Shown here: in pieces, positions 56,701-64,000 of the stretch
Position numbering within the stretch: the first letter of the stretch is position 1
Layout of the letters: each line of letters opens with the position of its first letter
Assembly: GCA_946800325.1 (NCBI GenBank)
Contig: OX326960.1
Coordinates: forward strand, 52,970,855-53,034,854
DNA from: Luzula sylvatica
Taxonomy: Eukaryota; Streptophyta; Magnoliopsida; Poales; Juncaceae
DNA length: 64,000 nt
Reading direction: 5' to 3'
The notes under the pieces: model-generated
Seen by the model: only the letters and a program-made list of their open reading frames with translations
What the model was told of the DNA's origin: nothing
Database searches by the model: none
Made by a program: the position numbers and the translations under genes

Positions 56701-59400
56701 TCATATTCATTATTTCAAATATGTTTGTATTTTCAACTAATGAATTATTTATATGTCTATTTGACATTTGTTTATTAAACAAAGTAAATACAATAAAAGT
56801 TTTGTATTAATGATTCTATTGCTTCAATCGACAAAGTTATCGTCTTGATTTTTTTTCATTCTCCTCTTAAAGATGTTTTATAAATTAATTAAAATCATAT
56901 GTTATACTACAGGTACAACCATTTCAAGCAAGATCTTGAATCGCTTGCTAATAATATTGAATAGTCTTTCTGGGATATTAATTCAATTTGCAACATTTAG
57001 CAACATGAATATGTAATTTATTTAGTTTTCCTTTTTTTAGAATCAACAACAATCGATTCACAATATTTTCCAAAACAATAATATTCTTGAACTTCTAGTT
57101 CGTATAATGTCGACTAGATGTAAAAAGAGACTATGATATATTTATATGTAAGATCATGTTTAATGCCATTTTCTTTTTCTCCATAATAAAAGAAAATTTG
57201 TCTCATCAAATTGACAGTCAAGAAATTATTCTGTAAATAAATCTCATGTTAAAAATTCAATTCAAAATATTAAGGGTGATTCAAACCCAACGTATATATT
57301 GAATCTTCTTCGTGAATATATCTTATTATGTTGTTATGATACTATTAGAACACAATCGCACAACCAACAAATTATGAGATGAAAATATTTGGTTCATGAC
57401 CAAAAGATGATATGGCATCAGACATTAGTTATATGTAAAATGATATGCCCCCAAACATTAGTAGTTGTCTTAATTTTCTAGCAGAGGTCGTATTTTCAAT
57501 TGGAGTCTTTTAATAAATGATTCGTCTGGATAATTATTTTTATGAACATGAGCTACATGATGTTCAATTTTATTCCAACACAAATCATTAAAATATAACA
57601 TGACAATTTTGTAATATTATCAAGACGGGCGGTCGTTATTCCATTATGTAGAATACTTTGTCATAAGGAAATTTTTTGTGCAACTAATTGTGAAAAGTTC
57701 CATGTTGCGGCTTGATAATAAGCAAACATTATGCGATCCTGATGAAGCATCAATTAATATCAAAATGGTTTACATGGTGGATCTACAGGTCCACAAATAT
57801 CCCCATGTATGTATTTTTTGAAATGTTTTGGCGATTTAATTCCAACGTTGTTGTTCATGGTATAGTAAACAATTTGATTTGATAACCTCTACAAATAAAT
57901 TAATTATTTGTTAGGATCTTATGATTCATCTACAAATAAATATTCAATATTTATTTTATCCATAGTCTCGATATGATATCCATTTGGACGAATATATTTA
58001 TAAATAATCAAAGACTTGTGGGAACATATTGTATTATTTGTTGTATTATTTATTATAAATAATATTAATTAAATTTTAGAACTTTTTTATTTTAATGATA
58101 TAACATATTAATCATTAAATATGATATCATTAAGATAAATAATAAAATAATTTATGAGATATTAAGAAATAATTGAAATACTCTATTATGCTATTAAATA
58201 CCATTTCGGTTTTGATATATGAAAAGACTAGTCAATTGGCCATTGATTGTCATTCATTTTCTAAATAAGAAAACCAAAATAGAGAATAATGATGTTTCTT
58301 CTTCCAATTCATTTATATACTTCTCATATTAATAACCAGAAAAAGAAAAAGAGAAGTTCTTAATTTTTTATTGGAGAAACAACAAACAATCTCAAATATT
58401 ATATAGATCCTTCAATTATATTATTTACTCTCTAATTTTCAATAGAAAAAACTTGGTTGAAGAATCGGTGTGCGTGACTTTATCTCTTTCGAGGCGTAAG
58501 TTGTCCGCTCTACGATTGTGTTACTAGATCGGAACCAAGACAAATCGGAGGTGTAGAACTTTGGAGATGGTGAAACGAAATATCCTGCACTATATGGCGT
58601 TATCTGTCTTTAGGACAGCAGTGTCACGACCACGCGGCTACACCAGGCTTATTCTCGATTTATTTATTTATTATTATTATTTAAATAGTAATAATTATTT
58701 ATTTATTTGGTTATTTTATTGAAGAATAACCAACATTATTTGTAATTTATTTGGTTCTCTTTTATAGGCATATATAAATTTTTCAAGAATTTTTCATTAA
58801 ATTCGACCTACCAAGATTGGTGTTTCGTTTTGCCTTATTCATAATCAATTAAGAAAAATAAATTGCATTTTGCAATAGTGTATGTAATATTGTATGTGTA
58901 ATACCACTATCGAGTATATTATGTGTAATATCTTGATTGATGTTTACTTTTTTCATTATATTTCATTTTGCAATATGGCTTCATTTTGCCTTATTTCATA
59001 TAATATGTCATGTATAATACCACTATTGCTAACGCATTATCAATAATGCATACAACATGATTTGTGTAATATCACTATCAATAAGACATACATCTTATTC
59101 ATCATATTGTTGTAAAGAAGAAACTTTCATCCAAATTTTCAATAACAAAATAAAAAGAATGAAATCACAAAAAGTTCGATAAATATAAATATTGAAAATA
59201 AAACTAGTAAATCATCTTGAAAATATCAATCTTCTTTCTTCCTTTATATAAGGTAAATGTGGTAAATAATTTTCTCTTCCAATTTTGTCATATTTGCCAT
59301 AATACAAATCTTGTGGGTAAGAGGAAAAACAATATGTATATTTTTTACCTTCGTCAAAATCTCGAGATTAAAGGAGATAGAGCTCCGTGCTGATAACGAG
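53718..59400 (-). pseudogene. Heavily decayed Ty1/copia internal region, split by solo LTR B
   Basis: On the minus strand near 57800 the copia integrase block H-G-D-I-C-G-P-V-D-P-P-C-K-P-F is readable. It is followed by broken stretches (L-V-A-Q-K, T-A-R-L-D-N) and near 57560-57490 by H-V-A-H-V-H, then S-F-I-K-R-L-Q-L and R-P-L-L. A putative primer site CTCGTTATCAGCACG lies at 59400-59386, next to a probable 5' LTR on the right. Many stops and shifts. The 53718-54850 part probably holds the far end of the same element, but I could not identify RT motifs there. Confidence 0.55.
54851..56674 (+). mobile_element. Solo-LTR-like unit B (same family as A, C, D)
   Basis: Starts TGATAAGAGAAAATTTAGG (A starts TGATAAGAGAAAAATAAAG) and ends CCAGCTAATCA. 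Middle blocks align with A (ATCACAACTTAATATAC, ATGAAGAAG, CACTAGT). It has its own tandem of about 60 bp (CGTGACTCGGAGTTTTCTCC-like) at 55440-55760 and five paired CCGTTnnAACGG-type words at 56172-56475. The right border is approximate; flanking 5-mers (TTATA and AAACA) do not match. Confidence 0.6.
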
Positions 59401-60470
59401 TTAAAAAATTAATTAAGCTAGAGAAAAAGGTAGAAACAACACTTAAGAAAAGAGAGATCATCATAGTAAATAATAATTAGGGGTGTTCATTCGGTTGGTT
59501 CGGTTCAAACCGAACCGAATAAGATCAAACCGATTTAAACCGAACCGAATAAAATTTAAACCGAACCGAACCGTTTAACACTTGAACCGATTAAAAACCG
59601 AACCAAATAAACCGAACTGTTATTCGGTTTATTCGGTTGAACCGAATAAGAAACATTATAATTTCAAAATAAAAATAAATTACTAAAAAGTTTATATTTT
59701 ATTTATCAAAAAGATATAAATTAATATTATAAAGTATAATTATATTAATTTACAAGAATATTATATGATTTTTGTTATATTTAAACATTAACATACTAAA
59801 AATATATATAAATTTGATGTTATTCGGTCGGTTCGGTTTAATCGGTTTTCAAAATTTCAAAACCGAACCGAACCAAATAAACCAAACAATATCATTTTTT
59901 AAATCGAACCGAACCAAATAGTCCGAAAATCCGAACCAATTAAACCGAATTCGACCGGTTCGGTTCGGTATCCGAATAAACTGAACCGTTTGAACACCCC
60001 TAAATTAATAATTTCATTGAATTCTTATTCTTCTTGTTATCTTTGATCAATATTCAATAGCAAGGAGGTGCTTATATAGCACCCATCCATACCGACATAC
60101 ATACATATGTACACTCATGTGTCATGATCATGCACGACTAATACATGCATGCATACACGTCAATGCATGAAACCGTAATTACATGTATGAAAACACATGT
60201 ATACATATATGTCATGATATGAATAATTTGATACATATAAAATAAATCTAACAAATACATGTAAAATAATTTATATAAAATAATATGATACATATAAAAT
60301 AAATCTAACAAATACATTCACAATAATATATACAATATATTTATAACAATAATAAGAATGATCTAATTTTATATAGTAAATATCAAATTTTCGAAACACA
60401 ACGTGTACAAAACATGTACATGATATCAGTATATGTCCATCTTTATTTTTTCTTTCTTTTTTTAATATTC
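59401..60470 (-). mobile_element. Probable 5' LTR of the decayed copia element, with a nested MITE
   Basis: On the minus strand there is a promoter-like GCTATATAAGCACC at about 60080-60067, then a leader, a nested MITE at 59477-60003, and the primer site at 59400. The upstream part near 60430 begins TGATATCATGTACATG, and its relative is at 47390-47460. Borders are inferred. Confidence 0.45.
59477..60003. mobile_element. MITE with TTAGGGGTGTTCA ends
   Basis: Inverted ends TTAGGGGTGTTC and GAACACCCCTAA, with subterminal CGGTT/AACCG-rich arms (repeated AACCGAACCGAAT words) and an AT-rich centre. This is a common layout of non-autonomous plant hAT-like elements. The target duplication was not resolved. 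Confidence 0.7.
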
Positions 60471-60519
60471 ACGGCCGGGGCCTTACACATCCTTATTATT
60501 CTAACCTTACTTTCGTATC

Positions 60520-60673
60520 ATGTTTTAGAAAGCCCTCAATCATCTCAATTTATTAATAAATAGTATTTCGCAATAACACCTTGTATAGGAGAAATAAAAA
60601 CAGAACATAAAATTTCCATTAGTCAAACGAAACCCTCATTTTCTCAACGAGATTCGCAAGATATAAAAACATA
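60520..60673 (-). other. 3' flank of the right FUT copy, duplicated at 3822-3970
   Basis: Matches the left FUT flank (CCCTCAAT-CTCAATTTATTAAT, CAATAACACC, TATAGGAGAAATAAAAACAG). The two flanks are contiguous in the left copy and separated by a 1.5-kb insertion here. Confidence 0.75.
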
Positions 60674-62171
<1,498 letters not shown>

Positions 62172-62216
62172 ATAATAAATTCATATACGAGTTCAATAAA
62201 TCAACTAGATCCCACC

Positions 62217-64000
62217 CTATCCAAACAGTTTAAGACCCGTTGGCACATCTTCACAAGGCCTAACAAAGGGCTCGATTTTCGCAGCATTTAGATCCTCCTT
62301 TCCGTTGCATTTAAGTATGGGAGGTGAATGTAAACAAGGCTCAACCGATTCCGGCCTAACACAAGTCGGTCGTAGCCCGTTTTGCAACCAACCCGGTGTT
62401 CTGATGATCCATGGTTTTATGCCTGCAAGACTATGACCTACATATCCAAATGTAGACCAACATGTAATGGCCATTTTATCGCAATAACTTAGTAAGAATA
62501 TTTCTGCCAATGCTTGTTGGTTATGCGACTTGTCGTTTGTTTTTTGCTCCTCTTCATGACTAGGTTGGTAAACAAAAATCTTATCGTTCGGCATGGCTGA
62601 ATTGTTTATATACATCTTGCTGATATTATCATAGTACTCTGAATATAACGAAAGCACTAAAATAACAAGTCTTTCGTGGTTCGAACTCGAGTTGTTTACA
62701 CCGAGTTGATCAGGTAAAAGGGTCATGTTTCGCAAGCAATCAAGGGTGCGTTCGAACATTTTCTCTAATGGCACTTTGTCTTGAGGGAAGATTCGGATCT
62801 GAAGTCCGACTCGTTTATCATAATTTGCAAGGTACTGTTTATAAGACTTATCGATGATCTCCCATACAGGATTTGACGGGTGAAACAAATACCGCCCTAG
62901 ATGGTAAAAAACCGATTCCTTTACAGGAAACATATTTTCTAATTCTTCCGCATACATTCGCATTAAAAACAAAGCTACTGCATAATAACTGTCTGATCTT
63001 ACTATTATCCAATTTATCTTTTGAATTAGTTTCTGGTCATTTTCACAAAATATATGGTTTATCAAACGAAGACCTTGATTCCCCAAGTCCAAAAACACAT
63101 ATGGTGGAAGTGATTCTGCACTGGCATTTGCATTATTATCGATTGTTTTGTTCTCTGCCATGAACGTGTAGCTTTCTGGTGAATCTTTATTTAACTTCCA
63201 AAAATCTTTGATAGGGAAATCAGAAGGTAAAACCCAAGAACTCTCGGGAAAAGGCTCGCAAAATAGGTCATGCATTTCATTTGTCATATCGATTAATAAA
63301 ACTCGGTTTGTGAGGAGGGAGAAAAGAAAGGCAGAGACAAGAGATAACATTCTATTGCCTATGCCGCAGGTTTGGGTCGAAACTAAATATTGGCAGTCCG
63401 AGTGCTCGAAATTTTTACCGGATTTTAGTTGCTCAACAGCCTTTTGGTAGCTCTCAGTTAATGGGCCACATTTTTTATGATGTTCTTCATAGCTTCTTAA
63501 TCTTTGTATGAGATAAGGAGATAATGGAAGAGGTGATGATTTCCGATATAGTGAGGACCTGTACCGGCTCATGCATGATTGATTGTCGAAATTAGGTGAG
63601 AGCAATCCACCGAGAGGTTTGTTTGATTGATCGTCGAGATTAGGGGAAAGCAATCCACCGAGAGGTTTGTTTGTTTGATCGTCGAGATTAGGTGAAAGCA
63701 TTCCACCGAGAGGTTTGTTTGATTGATCGTCGAGGTTAGGTGAAAGCAATCCAGCGAGAGGTTTGCTTGATTGATCGCCGAGGTTAGGTGAAAGCAATCC
63801 ACCGGGAGGTTTGCTTGATTGATCGCCGAGGTTAGGTGAAAGCAATCCACCGAGAGGTTCGTTATACGTTACTGCAAACAAGAACACATAAAAATTGAAG
63901 ATAAATGTTATATAAATTTCTTTAAAAATAAATTAATATTGCGAAAAGGCTACTATTTTCGCAACAAAAAAAAAGAATATAACGACAACACAAAATATAA
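62217..64000 (-). CDS. Xyloglucan-type alpha-1,2-fucosyltransferase (GT37), right copy; exon 1 beyond window
   Basis: Exon 2 is 63871-62217 (1655 bp, open throughout, acceptor TTTGCAG). Intron sequence runs from 63872 to the edge. By comparison with the left copy (158-bp intron) exon 1 should start just past 64000. With a 57-codon exon 1 like the left copy the protein would be about 608 residues, longer than usual because of the 48-bp repeat array. Motifs G-I-G-N-R-M-L-S-L-V, K-R-V-G-L-Q-I-R-I-F, and E-P-C-L-H-S-P-P are intact. One odd residue is Cys in place of Ser in the conserved S-W-S-T-F-G-Y block; the left pseudogene and the middle gene keep Ser. Its role would be Golgi fucosylation of wall glycans; whether the Cys variant is active cannot be told. 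Confidence 0.88.
63616..63855 (-). repeat. 48-bp in-frame minisatellite in FUT right copy
   Basis: Five 48-bp units (boundaries at 63616, 63664, 63712, 63760, 63808), one more than in the left copy, with more variation between units (D/G at position 7, N/S at 10, L/P at 13, G/A at 15). The two upstream-most protein units (L-S-P-N-L-G-D-Q-S-S) are a subtype absent from the left copy. Confidence 0.95.

Overview
The window looks like nuclear DNA of a flowering plant, probably a eudicot. It is AT-rich, its genes carry GT-AG introns, and it holds plant-type GT37 xyloglucan fucosyltransferase (FUT) genes, a CKI1-like histidine-kinase fragment, Ty1/copia and LINE retrotransposons, Helitrons and many MITEs. 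No rRNA, convincing tRNA gene, operon or CRISPR array was found. Everything was read by eye from the sequence; no database search was run.

Host genes. Three FUT copies lie on the minus strand at about 4-6, 45-46.7 and 62.2-64 kb. Each has the plan short exon 1 (signal anchor), phase-1 intron, long exon 2. The middle copy (44905-46728) is complete. The right copy has an intact exon 2, but its exon 1 falls beyond the window edge. The left copy is a recent near-identical duplicate of the right one, broken by two frameshifts and a lost stop codon. The left and right copies carry an in-frame 48-bp minisatellite in the stem region that the middle copy lacks.

Transposons, left to right: the 3' end of a copia element (0.27-2.4 kb); a Helitron piece (2.4-3.3 kb); a Helitron (6.4-9.2 kb); a SINE; an opposite-strand Helitron (10.3-12.7 kb); two 243-bp MITEs (13.3-13.9 kb); a LINE fragment split by a hAT-type element that carries histidine-kinase exons (16.0-17.6 kb); a long LINE (18.8-37.4 kb) split by a complete 9.6-kb LTR element (19342-28950, TSD AGATC), which itself contains a solo LTR, and by a second solo LTR at 33.3-34.9 kb; SINE-like units; a 637-bp foldback element with a 9-bp TSD (40.6-41.3 kb); a Helitron (41.3-44.7 kb); another Helitron (48.2-49.3 kb); two more members of the solo-LTR family (51.3-53.7 and 54.9-56.7 kb) next to or inside a decayed copia element; and a 1.5-kb TIR element full of AAT repeats beside the right FUT copy.

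Most unusual is the 9.6-kb LTR element. It has nearly identical LTRs, an initiator-Met tRNA primer site, a polypurine tract and a full-length copia-type Gag, but no visible pol. In its place is an ORF of the putative plant transposon protein type. Its LTRs and internal non-coding DNA are filled with paired perfect palindromes built on CGTTCGAACG, lying just upstream of the LTR TATA box. A diverged solo LTR 30 kb away has paired words of the same layout but different sequence.
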